Shown: positions 38,210 through 47,733 of the stretch, in pieces
How positions within the stretch are numbered: position 1 is the first letter of the stretch
How the letters are laid out: each line of letters starts with the position of its first letter
NCBI GenBank assembly: GCA_913057235.1
Contig: CAJXNI010000007.1
Coordinates: forward strand, 51,205 to 115,204
Reading direction: 5' to 3'
DNA from: an uncultured Bacteroidota bacterium
GTDB lineage: Bacteria; Bacteroidota; Bacteroidia; Flavobacteriales; Schleiferiaceae
Length of the DNA stretch: 64,000 bases
Position numbers and translations under genes: made by a program
Notes under the pieces: generated by a model
Database searches by the model: none
Seen by the model: the letters and a program-made list of their open reading frames with translations, nothing else
What the model was told of the DNA's origin: nothing

Positions 38210-40069
38210 CTAATGAAAAGATTTATCAATGTCATTTAATTTCAAGTTCACCACAACAGCTTTACCATTGAGGCTTACATAAGGGCTTTTGCAGGCAAAT
38301 AGTTCATCTACTAATTTAGCCAGAGCTGAGGGCTCAAGAACCGTACCTGTTCTAATGGCCGCCACTTTGGCCATTATTTGTGCCATTTTTTCGCTCTGCT
38401 CTTTACGATCCTGACTCTTATGGTTTTTTTCATCTTCTATGAGTTCCTCAAAAACAGCCTGTAAAGAAGCATTTTCTAAATAGAGTGGCACCCCCTGCAC
38501 AATAAGCTCTTGCTTGCCAAACTCATCCAGGTCAAATCCTAATTCGGTTAATTTTGGGAGCAGGCCTTGTAGCAGGGCAAAATCGCCTGGGGTAAATTTT
38601 AAATTCTGTGGAAAAAGCAGTTGTTGGCTGGGTATGTTTTGGCTGGCTATGGCGTTGGAAATCCGTTCAAAGAGTATACGTTCATGCGCCCGGTTTTGAT
38701 GAATGAGAATCATGCCCTCCCCGTGATTGGTAAGGATGTATTTCTTGCCAATTTGTAAATACTGCTTAGCTGGGGCCGATGGGGCATCGTCAAATTTCGC
38801 TTGCACCTGTTCAGTTTTTTCTACTTCCGGTAAGTTACTCAGCAGGCTTTCCCATTGCTGGCTTTGCCGGCTTACCGGTGCTCCGCCCTGATAGCTGCCC
38901 CTCCCAAAACCAGCGTTGGTTCCGGAACCGCCATCGCCTGAAGGCTTCTTTTTTGGGGAAGCTGTTTCAAACGGGTTGAAGGTGGGGTCTACCGTAATTT
39001 GAGGCGGTTTAACCGGCCCGCTGGGTTGCGGAGAATTCCGGAACTGCGCTTCAGTTTCAAAGTCAAGCGTGGGGGCAATATTGTATTGACCTAGCGCGTG
39101 CTTTACCGCGGTGCGGATAATGCTGTACACCGCTTTTTCATCCTCAAACTTAATCTCTGTTTTGGTGGGGTGTATATTCACGTCAATCTTTTCGGGCGGA
39201 AGCTCCAAAAAGAGAAAATAAGTGGGGTGGCTGTTATCTTGGAGTAAGCCTTCAAAAGCGTTAAGCACCGCTTTGTGCAAGTACCCGTTTTTAATAAAAC
39301 GGTGGTTGGTAAAAAAGAATTGTTCTCCCCGGGTTTTCTTAGCAAACTCTGGCTTACCAATAAAACCACTCAATTTTAAAATGGGCGTGTCTTCCTCAAC
39401 CGGCACTAATTTTTCATTGAACTTTTTGCCAAACACGTTTACAATGCGCTGCCGCAATTTGGTGGCGGGTAAATTAAAGAGGCTGGTTTGGTTGTGTTTA
39501 AATTCAAAGCCTACCTGCGGGTGAGCCAAAGCCACGCGTTCAAACTCATCAATAATGTGGCGCAGTTCAACGTTGTTAGATTTTAAAAAATTACGCCTGG
39601 CGGGTATGTTGTAAAAAAGGTTCTTTACCTCAATACGGGTGCCCTGGGGCGTATTGCAGAAATCCTGACTTTTAAAGTGCCCACCTTCTATTTTAAGTTG
39701 GGTGCCCAGTTCCTGGTCTGAGGTTTTGGTTTTTAACTCTACCTGTGCTACCGCGGCAATAGAGGCCAGGGCTTCACCTCTAAAACCTTTGGTGCTGATG
39801 GTGAAGATATCTTCGGCCTTTTGAATTTTGGAAGTGGCGTGGCGCTCAAAGGCCAGGCGGGCATCATTCTCAGTCATGCCCTGGCCGTTATCAATAACCT
39901 GAATGTTGGTTTTTCCGGCTTCTTGCACCAGCAGTTTCACTTTGCTAGCGCCCGCGTCAACGCTGTTTTCTAAAAGCTCTTTAACCACAGAAGCGGGTCT
40001 TTGTACCACTTCACCGGCCGCTATTTGGTTGGCCACATTATCGGGCAAAAGCCTAATAACATCGGGCAT
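38210..40069 (-). CDS. mutL: DNA mismatch repair protein MutL
   Basis: A 619-residue MutL. The N-terminal GHKL ATPase has IAAGEVVQRPASVVKELLENSVDAG, DNGQGM, TSKI and GFRGEALASIAAVA. A Pro/Gly-rich linker spans about residues 345-420, and the C-terminal dimerisation domain follows. The place of the endonuclease DQHAx2Ex4E motif reads HQNRAHERILFE, so the key Asp and first His are replaced. MutL couples mismatch recognition by MutS to strand removal. The gene overlaps the upstream small gene by one base. Confidence 0.97.
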   Translation of the reverse strand: MPDVIRLLPDNVANQIAAGEVVQRPASVVKELLENSVDAGASKVKLLVQEAGKTNIQVIDNGQGMTENDARLAFERHATSKIQKAEDIFTISTKGFRGEALASIAAVAQVELKTKTSDQELGTQLKIEGGHFKSQDFCNTPQGTRIEVKNLFYNIPARRNFLKSNNVELRHIIDEFERVALAHPQVGFEFKHNQTSLFNLPATKLRQRIVNVFGKKFNEKLVPVEEDTPILKLSGFIGKPEFAKKTRGEQFFFTNHRFIKNGYLHKAVLNAFEGLLQDNSHPTYFLFLELPPEKIDVNIHPTKTEIKFEDEKAVYSIIRTAVKHALGQYNIAPTLDFETEAQFRNSPQPSGPVKPPQITVDPTFNPFETASPKKKPSGDGGSGTNAGFGRGSYQGGAPVSRQSQQWESLLSNLPEVEKTEQVQAKFDDAPSAPAKQYLQIGKKYILTNHGEGMILIHQNRAHERILFERISNAIASQNIPSQQLLFPQNLKFTPGDFALLQGLLPKLTELGFDLDEFGKQELIVQGVPLYLENASLQAVFEELIEDEKNHKSQDRKEQSEKMAQIMAKVAAIRTGTVLEPSALAKLVDELFACKSPYVSLNGKAVVVNLKLNDIDKSFH

Positions 40070-40359
40070 TAATACATGATTATGTAGTAGGTTAAAAATA
40101 GCAAGCCGGTAATAATTAAAAGCAGCACCCGGTTAGAACTTTTTACACTGCTTTGCCTGCGCGATTGCCATTCACTTCTGAATCGGTCTTCAATTTCTGC
40201 ACGTTTTACTTTCTTTTCGGCTGACTGTGAAGCTTCTTTTTGATACTTGGCGCGTAATTTTTCAAGCCGTTCTTTTCGCTCATCGTAATGCCGGGGTTTA
40301 AAGCTAAAATGCTTGGCGCGATGTTGCTTAAAAATGCTGGGTAATTTAGGCGCTTCCAT
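40069..40359 (-). CDS. Small tail-anchored protein, unknown function
   Basis: A 96-residue protein, highly basic and helical (DERKERLEKLRAKYQKEASQ) over residues 1-75, with a single C-terminal membrane helix (RVLLLIITGLLFLTYYIIMY). This is a tail-anchored topology. Proteins of this kind are found next to mutL in other Bacteroidota and are sometimes mislabelled as riboflavin synthase beta subunit; I see no such domain. Function unknown. Confidence 0.82.
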   Translation of the reverse strand: MEAPKLPSIFKQHRAKHFSFKPRHYDERKERLEKLRAKYQKEASQSAEKKVKRAEIEDRFRSEWQSRRQSSVKSSNRVLLLIITGLLFLTYYIIMY

Positions 40360-40374
40360 ATTATTTACTTTTTG

Positions 40375-41397
40375 TTAGCCATTTTTAGCCGTGTCTACAG
40401 CCCTATTTTCAGGCGCAGAGATGGAGTCAACCTTTAGCGGTAACTCTAGGGTATCATCGGGTTCCGCTTCTAAAAGTTCATAATGACCCGCCTGCGGAAT
40501 GGCAATTTTATAGGTTTTACCTGCGTGCTGTGGCAGGTATTCATAACGCAGCCAGGGGTTATGATATTTTAGAATACGGTAATTAATGCCGTAAGACTGG
40601 GCAAACTCCCCTAGGTTGTCAATGGCAGTATCCACCGCAACCTCATAAGTAGGTATAAGCGGGTAACGATCTTTCTTGCGCACGCGGAAGCCATAATCTC
40701 TTGGGTTTTCCAGGATATGGCGCACTGCCATTAAGCGGTAAAGGTAACGGCCCGTCTCTGGGTTAAGGGTAAGATCATAGAAATTACGGGCATGTTGGCG
40801 TTCTAACTGCCGCTTAACACCTGCAATGCCCATGTTATAAGAGGCCGCAGCCAAGGTCCAACTGCCCAGTTGATCATAGGCGTATTGCAGATATTGACAG
40901 GCTACATGGGTGGCTTTCTCCACGTGGTAACGTTCATCAACCTCTTTAGTCACCTCCAGACCGTATTGTTGGGCTGTACTTTCCATAATTTGCCAGAAAC
41001 CCACTGCCCCGGCCGGAGAAACCACGTTCATAAAACCACTTTCAATTAGGGGCAAGTACTTAAAGTCTTCGGGTATGCCGTATGATTCTAAAATAGGTTC
41101 TATTATGGGAAAGTATCGCCCGCTGCGCTTTAAAAATAATACGGTTTGAGATTGCCAATAGGTATTTACCAACAATTCATGGTCATAGCGCTCCTTCACT
41201 TCAGGGTCCTTAAAAGGCACCGGTTCTCCTGCAAAGGTGATTTCCTGAGGATGGGGGGCGCTGTAAATGGCATAATTCTCATTAAATTCTTTATAAAAAG
41301 CCTTATCATCTGTTTCTGGATAGCTGTAATAACTCAGAAAGCGTAAGGCCGAAATGAGGGCCAAGGCAATGCCTAGTATTTTTAAGATGCGATTCAT
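40375..41397 (-). CDS. Lytic transglycosylase with SLT domain (MltD-like)
   Basis: A 340-residue envelope protein. An N-terminal signal or anchor (LKILGIALALISALRFL) is followed by an SLT domain (about residues 105-225) with KYLPLIESGFMNVVSPAGAV (catalytic Glu), GFWQIMESTAQQYGLEV, and LAAASYNMGIAGVKRQL. The C-terminal segment may be a degenerate LysM-like region (YRILKYHNPWLRYEYLP, TYKIAIP). It cleaves peptidoglycan glycan strands to 1,6-anhydro products. Overlaps rfbC by 4 bp. Confidence 0.92.
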   Translation of the reverse strand: MNRILKILGIALALISALRFLSYYSYPETDDKAFYKEFNENYAIYSAPHPQEITFAGEPVPFKDPEVKERYDHELLVNTYWQSQTVLFLKRSGRYFPIIEPILESYGIPEDFKYLPLIESGFMNVVSPAGAVGFWQIMESTAQQYGLEVTKEVDERYHVEKATHVACQYLQYAYDQLGSWTLAAASYNMGIAGVKRQLERQHARNFYDLTLNPETGRYLYRLMAVRHILENPRDYGFRVRKKDRYPLIPTYEVAVDTAIDNLGEFAQSYGINYRILKYHNPWLRYEYLPQHAGKTYKIAIPQAGHYELLEAEPDDTLELPLKVDSISAPENRAVDTAKNG

Positions 41398-41945
41398 CCG
41401 TAGTAAAATTCACTTTGTAAAGCGGTGAAGTTGGGCGCTTTAAGGTCCTTTTCAGAAAGCTTCGGGTCTTCAATCTCCCAGTCTATTTTTAAGTCTGGAT
41501 CGTTCCAAAGCACCGCACCTTCACTTTCTTTATTGTACAGATTGGTGCATTTGTAACTAAAGATGGTGTTATCTTCCAGAGTTAAAAAGCCATGCGCAAA
41601 ACCAGGCGGCAGCCAAAACATTTTTTTGTTTTCACTGCTCAAAAGCACCTTGTGATGTTGGCCATAAGTGGGGGAACCCTTGCGAATATCCAGCGCAATG
41701 TCTAACACCGCACCGGTAATTACCCGTACAAGTTTGCCCTGAGCATAGGGGGGATTCTGAAAATGCAGCCCTCTTAAAACTCCCCGGCTACTTAGAGACT
41801 GATTGTCTTGAACAAACTGGGCCTTAATGCCTGCCTCATGAAAGGTGGCCTGATTGTAAGATTCAAAAAAATAACCGCGGTGGTCGCCAAATACGGTAGG
41901 TTCAATCTCTACCAAATCCCGTATTCCGGTTTCAATTATCTTCAT
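41394..41945 (-). CDS. rfbC: dTDP-4-dehydrorhamnose 3,5-epimerase
   Basis: A 183-residue cupin epimerase in dTDP-L-rhamnose synthesis. MKIIETGIRDLVEIEPTVFGDHRGYFFES is the standard start, LRGLHFQNPPYAQGKLVRV carries the catalytic His (about residue 62), and PPGFAHGFLTL and YKCTNLYNKESEGA follow. The other rml genes are not adjacent in this window. It is the first gene of an eight-gene operon, and a promoter-like box ends only 4 bases before its ATG. Confidence 0.96.
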   Translation of the reverse strand: MKIIETGIRDLVEIEPTVFGDHRGYFFESYNQATFHEAGIKAQFVQDNQSLSSRGVLRGLHFQNPPYAQGKLVRVITGAVLDIALDIRKGSPTYGQHHKVLLSSENKKMFWLPPGFAHGFLTLEDNTIFSYKCTNLYNKESEGAVLWNDPDLKIDWEIEDPKLSEKDLKAPNFTALQSEFYYG

Positions 41946-41949
41946 ACGG

Positions 41950-41957
41950 CAAAGGTA
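41950..41957 (-). promoter_or_regulatory. Promoter -7 box for the rfbC-mutL operon
   Basis: TACCTTTG on the minus strand matches TAnnTTTG exactly and ends 4 bases before the rfbC ATG. If used, transcription would start at or next to the ATG, giving a leaderless mRNA. A -33 box is weak. Confidence 0.42.
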
Positions 41958-41999
41958 CTTTAAGGCTTTAAAAATGGAATGAATTCTAAAGAATTGATT

Positions 42000-44207
42000 T
42001 TAGTTGGCCACCTCACTCATGAATTTTATCCGCATCAGCCTAAGCTCCTCTTCATCGTATTCACCTTCAAACTCCTCTACAGCCTCTTGCAAATCTTCGC
42101 TTTCGGCTTCCATAAAATAATCATGCACCTCTTCCATTTGATCTTCGTCAAAAAGATCTTCTAAATAGTAATCTATGTTTACTTTGGTGCCTGAGTTTAC
42201 AATGTGTTCTATTTCGGTAACTATTTGCTCCATGCTCAGGCCTTTGGCCGATGCAATATCTTCCAGCGGCAGTTTGCGATCTGTGCTTTGAATGATGTAC
42301 ACCTTCAGACCTGATTTGTTAACCACAGATTTTATAACGAAATCATCGGGTTTTTCAATGTCATGATCCTCAATGTACTGGTTGATAAGCTCCAGAAAAG
42401 GTTTACCAAATTTGCGCGCTTTACCTTCACCTACCCCGCTTATTTTAATAAGCTGCTCATTATTGGTGGGGTAGTGTAGGGCCATCTCATTAAGAGATGT
42501 TTCCTGAAAAACGGCAAAGGGGGGAACTCCTTTCTTTTTGGCTTCTTTTTTAGTGAGGTCTTTGAGCATTTTAAATAGCTTTTCATCAAAGGCTCCACCG
42601 CTTGATTTTTGCTGGGCCAGCACAACTTCTTCATCGCCCTCCTGCTCATAATTGTGATCTTCAGACATTTTAAAGCTTTGGGGTTTCTGCATGAAGCCCT
42701 GGCCTTTCTCCGTGAGCAAAAGCACCCCGTATTTTTCAATGTCTTTACGCAGCAGGCCTTGCACCACCGCTTGCCTAATTACACTTAGCCAGTATTTGTC
42801 GTCACGGTCAGCTCCCTGGCTAAACTGGTCCAGCTCACTGGTTTTATATTGCTTTAGCATGGAGTTTAACTGCCCCGTTAAAATTTTTACAATAGGTTCA
42901 GCCTTAAATTTTTGATGCGTGGCCTCAATAGTTTCCAGCACCAGCTTTACATCTTCCTTAGCTTCAAATTGCTTGCGCGGATTCTGCGAGTTGTCATCCA
43001 TATTGGCTCCATCGCCATTCACCTCATCAAACTCCTCCCCAAAATAGTGCAGGATAAATTTCCGCCTGTTCATGCTGGTTTCGGCATAAGCCACCACTTC
43101 TTGAAGTAGTTGCATACCCACTTCCTGTTCTGATACGGGTTTTCCATGCAGAAACTTCTCCAGTTTTTCAATGTCTTTGTAAGCGTAAAAAGCCAGGCAA
43201 ATGCCCTCGCCACCATCGCGACCTGCCCGTCCGGTTTCCTGGTAGTAACTTTCCAGACTCTTGGGCATGTCATAGTGAATGACAAAACGTACATCGGGTT
43301 TGTCAATACCCATTCCAAAGGCTATGGTGGCTACAATCACATCGGTATCTTCCATAAGAAAAGCATCTTGGTGGCGCACCCGTGCCTTGGCGTCTAAACC
43401 TGCGTGGTAGGGTAGGGCCTTAATGCCGTTTACTTGTAGGGTTTCGGCCAATTCTTCTACTTTTTTACGACTCAGGCAATAAATGATACCGCTTTTGCCT
43501 TGGTGTTTTTTTATGAATCGCACAATATCACTATCAACATTTTTAGTTTTAGGACGGACCTCATAAAAAAGATTAGGGCGGTTAAAGGAGGCTTTGAACA
43601 CCTGCGCATCATCCATTCCCAGGTTTTTCTGAATATCGTTCTGCACCTTTGGCGTTGCCGTGGCAGTAAGGCCAATAATGGGCTTTCGCCCGATTTTGGT
43701 GATGATATTTTTGAGGTTGCGGTATTCTGGCCGGAAGTCGTGACCCCACTCTGAAATACAGTGGGCCTCATCAATAGCATAAAAAGAAACCGTAACCGAT
43801 TGCAAGAACTCCACGTTGCTTTCTTTGGTCAAAGATTCTGGCGCTACATACAATAATTTGGTGACACCACTACGTACATCTTCTTTTACCTGCTCAGTTT
43901 CACGTTTGGTTAAAGATGAATTCAGCACGTGTGCCACTCCATTACTTTCAGAGAATCCCCGCAGGCTGTCTACTTGATTTTTCATAAGGGCAATAAGGGG
44001 TGAAACCACAACGGCCGTACCTTCTTGCATAATGGCCGGCAATTGGTAGCAAAGAGACTTACCGCCACCGGTGGGCATTATAACAAAGGTGTCTTCGCCT
44101 GCTAAAACACTATCTACAACTTTTTCTTGTAATCCTCTAAATTCTCTAAAGCCAAAGAATTTCTCTAGCTCTTCTCTGGCTTTCAGCGTGTTTGACTCCA
44201 AAGTCAT
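42000..44207 (-). CDS. recQ: ATP-dependent DNA helicase RecQ
   Basis: A 735-residue RecQ. Motif I is PTGGGKSLCYQLPA, motif II YAIDEAHCISEWGHDFRPEY (DEAH), motif VI ETGRAGRDGG. The zinc-binding/RQC region runs to about residue 510 (with a degenerate cysteine set), then an HRDC domain (about 530-615, VPPFAVFQETSLNEMA), then an acidic C-terminal extension ending EGEYDEEELRLMRIKF. RecQ unwinds recombination intermediates. Longer than E. coli RecQ (about 610) by the C-terminal extension, as common in Bacteroidota. Confidence 0.96.
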   Translation of the reverse strand: MTLESNTLKAREELEKFFGFREFRGLQEKVVDSVLAGEDTFVIMPTGGGKSLCYQLPAIMQEGTAVVVSPLIALMKNQVDSLRGFSESNGVAHVLNSSLTKRETEQVKEDVRSGVTKLLYVAPESLTKESNVEFLQSVTVSFYAIDEAHCISEWGHDFRPEYRNLKNIITKIGRKPIIGLTATATPKVQNDIQKNLGMDDAQVFKASFNRPNLFYEVRPKTKNVDSDIVRFIKKHQGKSGIIYCLSRKKVEELAETLQVNGIKALPYHAGLDAKARVRHQDAFLMEDTDVIVATIAFGMGIDKPDVRFVIHYDMPKSLESYYQETGRAGRDGGEGICLAFYAYKDIEKLEKFLHGKPVSEQEVGMQLLQEVVAYAETSMNRRKFILHYFGEEFDEVNGDGANMDDNSQNPRKQFEAKEDVKLVLETIEATHQKFKAEPIVKILTGQLNSMLKQYKTSELDQFSQGADRDDKYWLSVIRQAVVQGLLRKDIEKYGVLLLTEKGQGFMQKPQSFKMSEDHNYEQEGDEEVVLAQQKSSGGAFDEKLFKMLKDLTKKEAKKKGVPPFAVFQETSLNEMALHYPTNNEQLIKISGVGEGKARKFGKPFLELINQYIEDHDIEKPDDFVIKSVVNKSGLKVYIIQSTDRKLPLEDIASAKGLSMEQIVTEIEHIVNSGTKVNIDYYLEDLFDEDQMEEVHDYFMEAESEDLQEAVEEFEGEYDEEELRLMRIKFMSEVAN

Positions 44208-44334
44208 TCGTTTTAATTAATACAATGGGAAAGATACTACAAACGATGCAGAACTATTCAATTGTTTGCTATAAAATTTTTAAGGTGATAAATGAAATTC
44301 ACCACCTTTGCTGCTCAAAAAAAGTGCTTTGTCT

Positions 44335-45165
44335 ATGGCTGATAGCAACAGCTCCAACATGTCTTTTCTGCAGCATTTAGAAGTTTTACGCTGGCACTTG
44401 GTACGCTCTACCGTGGCCATTGTAGCTTTGGCTATTTTCTGCTTCCTGGCCAAAAGTGTGGTATTTGACGTAATCATTTTCGGGCCGAAGGACCCAAAAT
44501 TCATTACCTACCAACTTTTTTGCGAAGCTACACAAGCTTTAGGAACTACCGAACTTTTTTGCTTGGAAGAAATGCCTTTTGATATTTTAAATACCAAAAT
44601 GGCGGGTCAGTTTAGCACGCATATTTGGGTTTCATTAATTGGCGGCTTTATTTTGGCCTTTCCCTACGTGCTTTTTGAAGTTTGGCGTTTTGTAAAACCG
44701 GGCCTACATCCTAAGGAAAGAACCTACAGCCGCTGGGTACTTTTTTTTGGAGGGTTCCTATTCGCCCTGGGGGTTGGTTTTGGCTATTTCTTAATTGTGC
44801 CGCTCAGTATTCAATTTCTTGGCGGCTACACCATTAGCCAGGAGATTACCAATCTTATAGATTTAATCTCCTACATTTCTACCGTGAGTACGGTAACTTT
44901 AGCTACTGGTCTGATATTTGAACTGCCGGTGGTGGTATATTTTTTAGCGCGCGGTGGTTTAATTACCCCCCAGTGGATGCGCACCTACCGCAGGCATGCC
45001 ATAGTGGTGATCTTAGTACTTTCTGCTATTATTACGCCACCCGATATTGCCAGCCAAATTTTGGTGTCGTTCCCTATTTTGCTCTTGTATGAGTTGAGTA
45101 TTAAAATTTGCAAAAGGGTAGTAGAAAAGCAGGAAAAAGCTTCCCACGCGCTCACAAAATCTTAG
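44335..45165 (+). CDS. tatC: Sec-independent protein translocase TatC
   Basis: A 276-residue TatC with six membrane helices. [17 protein letters not shown] is the conserved cytoplasmic N-terminus, then [27 protein letters not shown] (in part), [34 protein letters not shown] and [17 protein letters not shown]. TatC recognises twin-arginine signal peptides and forms the export site with TatA; no tatA is in the window. The ATG at 44335 is preferred to a TTG at 44308. Five bases separate it from lptB. Confidence 0.97.
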   Translation: MADSNSSNMSFLQHLEVLRWHLVRSTVAIVALAIFCFLAKSVVFDVIIFGPKDPKFITYQLFCEATQALGTTELFCLEEMPFDILNTKMAGQFSTHIWVSLIGGFILAFPYVLFEVWRFVKPGLHPKERTYSRWVLFFGGFLFALGVGFGYFLIVPLSIQFLGGYTISQEITNLIDLISYISTVSTVTLATGLIFELPVVVYFLARGGLITPQWMRTYRRHAIVVILVLSAIITPPDIASQILVSFPILLLYELSIKICKRVVEKQEKASHALTKS

Positions 45166-45170
45166 AAAAC

Positions 45171-45920
45171 ATGAAGCTTAGAGCCGATAAAATTGTAAAG
45201 CGTTACCGCAGCCGAACCGTGGTAAAAGGGGTAAGTTTTGAAGTAAGTCAGGGTGAAATTGTGGGGCTACTTGGCCCCAACGGAGCCGGTAAAACCACCA
45301 GCTTTTACATGGTGGTGGGCCTAATTAAACCCAATGAGGGTCACGTTTTTTTAGACGATACGGAGCTTACCAAATTACCCATGTACAAACGAGCCCAGAA
45401 GGGGGTGGGGTACCTAGCTCAAGAAGCTTCCGTTTTTAGAAAGCTCTCTGTTGAGCAAAATATTATGGGGGTTTTACAGATGTCTAAATTTTCCAAAACT
45501 GAGCAGAAACAACGACTGGAGAACCTGCTGAATGAGTTTGGTCTGCAGCACATCCGTAAAACGCGCGGTGACTTACTTTCAGGTGGGGAGCGCAGACGAA
45601 CTGAAATTGCCCGTGCCCTGGCGGTAGACCCTAAATTTATTTTGTTAGATGAGCCTTTTGCAGGCGTAGACCCCATTGCCGTTGAAGATATACAAGAGAT
45701 TGTAGCTTCCCTAAAAAAACGAAATATTGGCATTTTAATCACCGACCACAACGTGCAGGAAACCTTGGCCATTACGGACAGAACCTACCTCATGTTTGAA
45801 GGCCGTATCCTAAAATCGGGCTCTGCCGAGGAGCTGGCGGCTGACGAGCAGGTGCGTAAAGTCTATTTGGGCCAAAACTTTGAATTGCGCAAAAAGCGTG
45901 AGCAGATAATTAGAGATTAG
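45171..45920 (+). CDS. lptB: LPS export ABC transporter ATP-binding protein
   Basis: A 249-residue ATPase of the LPS transport machine. Walker A is [17 protein letters not shown]-loop region [20 protein letters not shown], signature [16 protein letters not shown], Walker [21 protein letters not shown], and H-loop [10 protein letters not shown]. These residues are diagnostic of LptB. The start ATG at 45171 ([12 protein letters not shown]) follows the tatC stop by 5 bases; an upstream in-frame start at 45108 inside tatC is rejected. Confidence 0.97.
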   Translation: MKLRADKIVKRYRSRTVVKGVSFEVSQGEIVGLLGPNGAGKTTSFYMVVGLIKPNEGHVFLDDTELTKLPMYKRAQKGVGYLAQEASVFRKLSVEQNIMGVLQMSKFSKTEQKQRLENLLNEFGLQHIRKTRGDLLSGGERRRTEIARALAVDPKFILLDEPFAGVDPIAVEDIQEIVASLKKRNIGILITDHNVQETLAITDRTYLMFEGRILKSGSAEELAADEQVRKVYLGQNFELRKKREQIIRD

Positions 45921-46023
45921 TGGCTTGGGTTTTAGTCAGCTAAAAAAAACCAACCGCTGCCAAGTATAAATAGCAGATTACAGCATTTACCTGCAAGGGT
46001 TAACCAGCTTTATGATGGCACAA

Positions 46024-46986
46024 TCATGAAACAGACGCCCTTTTCAAACGGTCGTTTATCGCCCTGCCCAAACCTTCATCTGGGAAAAGTTCTGCTAAAA
46101 TAACATCTGTATTTTGGGGGTTAAAACTGTGCAGCGCTTTAAATAGCTCGGCTGCCGCTTCGGTTAAAATACCAGCAGAGGAAAGAATACGCTGGTTTTT
46201 AACGGGTATGCCCGGTACCCTAGCCTTGAAGGTTATGGTGCCGGTGCGGGCAGGATTGACCAGTTTTAGGTTTTGAGAAAGCTGGCCGTGCAGCAGTTTA
46301 ATGCCGGGCGAGTAATGGGCGCTAAGCATACCTGGGGCCTTTGGGTTACTGCTAGAGGTTTTGACCTGAGTGATGCGTTGGCCCAACACACTTTCAATTT
46401 CTTCCAAACTAGATCCGCCCAAGCGCAGTACTACGGGAGAGGCCTGGGTAAGGTCAATAATGGTAGACTCTACACCCACTGGGCAGGGGCCGCCATCTAA
46501 AATATAATTTACCCGGTCTCCTAATTGGGCACTTACGTGCGATGCCAAAGTAGGGCTTACCGCCCCAAAGGGATTGGCGCTGGGCGCGGCCAATGGATAA
46601 TTACATTTCTTGAGCAACTTTTGAGCCAAGGGATGCTTGGGAAACCGAATAGCTACGGTAGCATGTCCGGCCGTTACAATATCCGGTACCTTTTTGGTTT
46701 TTTTAACAATAAAAGTAAGCGGCCCCGGACAAAGCGCGTGGTAGAGCCTTGGTAACAATTCGGGCAATTCAGCTAAGTAGGGTTGCGCGTGTTCAAGCTC
46801 GGCAAAATGAAGAATTAAGGGGTCAAAACTGGGTCTGCCTTTGGCTTCAAAAATTTGCGCTACGGCCTTGGCGTTTCGGCCATCGGCTGCCAAGCCATAC
46901 ACGGTTTCAGTGGGCATGGCTACCAAACCACCTGCATTTAAAAGGGAGGTTGCTTTTTCTAGGTCTACTCCAACAGCGCTTGCCAT
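46024..46986 (-). CDS. L-threonylcarbamoyladenylate synthase (Sua5/YwlC type)
   Basis: A 320-residue protein making threonylcarbamoyl-AMP for the t6A37 modification of ANN-reading tRNAs. The YrdC domain covers residues 1-205 (LLNAGGLVAMPTETVYGLA, KGRPSFDPLILH, CPGPLTFIVKK, VAIRFPKHPLAQKLL, APSANPFGAVSPT), and a Sua5 C-terminal domain follows (residues 230-320, APGMLSAHYSPGIKLL). The two-domain length identifies the Sua5 form rather than short TsaC. Convergent with lptB; the 103-base gap holds only a weak AT-rich stem. Confidence 0.95.
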   Translation of the reverse strand: MASAVGVDLEKATSLLNAGGLVAMPTETVYGLAADGRNAKAVAQIFEAKGRPSFDPLILHFAELEHAQPYLAELPELLPRLYHALCPGPLTFIVKKTKKVPDIVTAGHATVAIRFPKHPLAQKLLKKCNYPLAAPSANPFGAVSPTLASHVSAQLGDRVNYILDGGPCPVGVESTIIDLTQASPVVLRLGGSSLEEIESVLGQRITQVKTSSSNPKAPGMLSAHYSPGIKLLHGQLSQNLKLVNPARTGTITFKARVPGIPVKNQRILSSAGILTEAAAELFKALHSFNPQNTDVILAELFPDEGLGRAINDRLKRASVS

Positions 46987-46989
46987 GAT

Positions 46990-47733
46990 TTAAAAAATAA
47001 GGTAGGTAACAATTATGGAAGAAAGAATAAACACCGCAAAGGAAAAGATAACGAGTACGTTTAGCGCTAAAAACTTAAAAAGCGTCTTCAAATACCTTTG
47101 TTGGTAAAACACGCGCATGGCCCAAAAAAGATAAACCGCGTACAGCATTAAAATCACAGCAAAGCCCTGGTCATTAAGTTGAAATACGAAACCCAAGCTA
47201 AAAAGCAGAAACAAAACCGATTGATTAAAGAAAGCAAAGAATAAATGCTCTGGATAGTAGAAAGACTGTCGCCAGTAAAAGACTTTGAGCCACAACCCTA
47301 AAACCGGCACAAAAAGAAACAGTATCCAAAAGACATTCTTGTAAAAGAAGTTATTGAATTCTTCCTGCTGCATATTATTGGACTTGGCCGCCTGATGGTA
47401 CAGAAAGCTATTCCAAAAGCTCACTTCGTATCCTAATGATTTAAGGGCCAGGCTATCAGGCGTGCGCTTGTTTTGCAGGTGGAAGTTGCGAAACTCCCAG
47501 ATTTTCTCAAAAAAGTTGCCTGCCTTTTCATCATTAGTTTGAGCTAAAGAATCTAGAGATAAAGGAGTTTCTTCAGAGCCAGTGCTGTCTACAGTTAGGT
47601 TAAAAAATCCTTTTTGGTTTGTTTCAGGCTCGGTTTCAACAGGCGCCTCTTTTTGAGAGGTATTTATGTTTACCATGGCCACATCTTTTGAATCATCACT
47701 CAGGTTCATGAGAAAAGCATGATTACTGAGCAC
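46990..47733 (-). CDS. DUF3667 protein, C-terminal part (apparently frameshifted)
   Basis: A 247-residue reading frame opened only by a GTG at 47733. Its first residues repeat the 3' end of the upstream frame out of phase; from MNLSDDSKDV on it is a polar stretch of about 110 residues and then four hydrophobic segments (NVFWILFLFVPVLGLWLKVF, QSVLFLLFSLGFVFQL, VILMLYAVYLFWAMRVF, LALNVLVIFSFAVFILSS), which form the membrane half of DUF3667 proteins. One extra T in the CTTTTC at about 47710-47720 would join both frames as VIMLFLMNLSDD. Adjacent to the Sua5 gene by 3 bases. Function of DUF3667 is unknown. Confidence 0.75.
   Translation of the reverse strand: MLSNHAFLMNLSDDSKDVAMVNINTSQKEAPVETEPETNQKGFFNLTVDSTGSEETPLSLDSLAQTNDEKAGNFFEKIWEFRNFHLQNKRTPDSLALKSLGYEVSFWNSFLYHQAAKSNNMQQEEFNNFFYKNVFWILFLFVPVLGLWLKVFYWRQSFYYPEHLFFAFFNQSVLFLLFSLGFVFQLNDQGFAVILMLYAVYLFWAMRVFYQQRYLKTLFKFLALNVLVIFSFAVFILSSIIVTYLIF

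Noticed and set aside
45921..46023. Terminator between lptB and the Sua5 gene
   Set aside because: An AT-rich stem can be drawn around GGTTTTAG/CTAAAAAAAACC but it is weak and unbalanced, so I did not list it.
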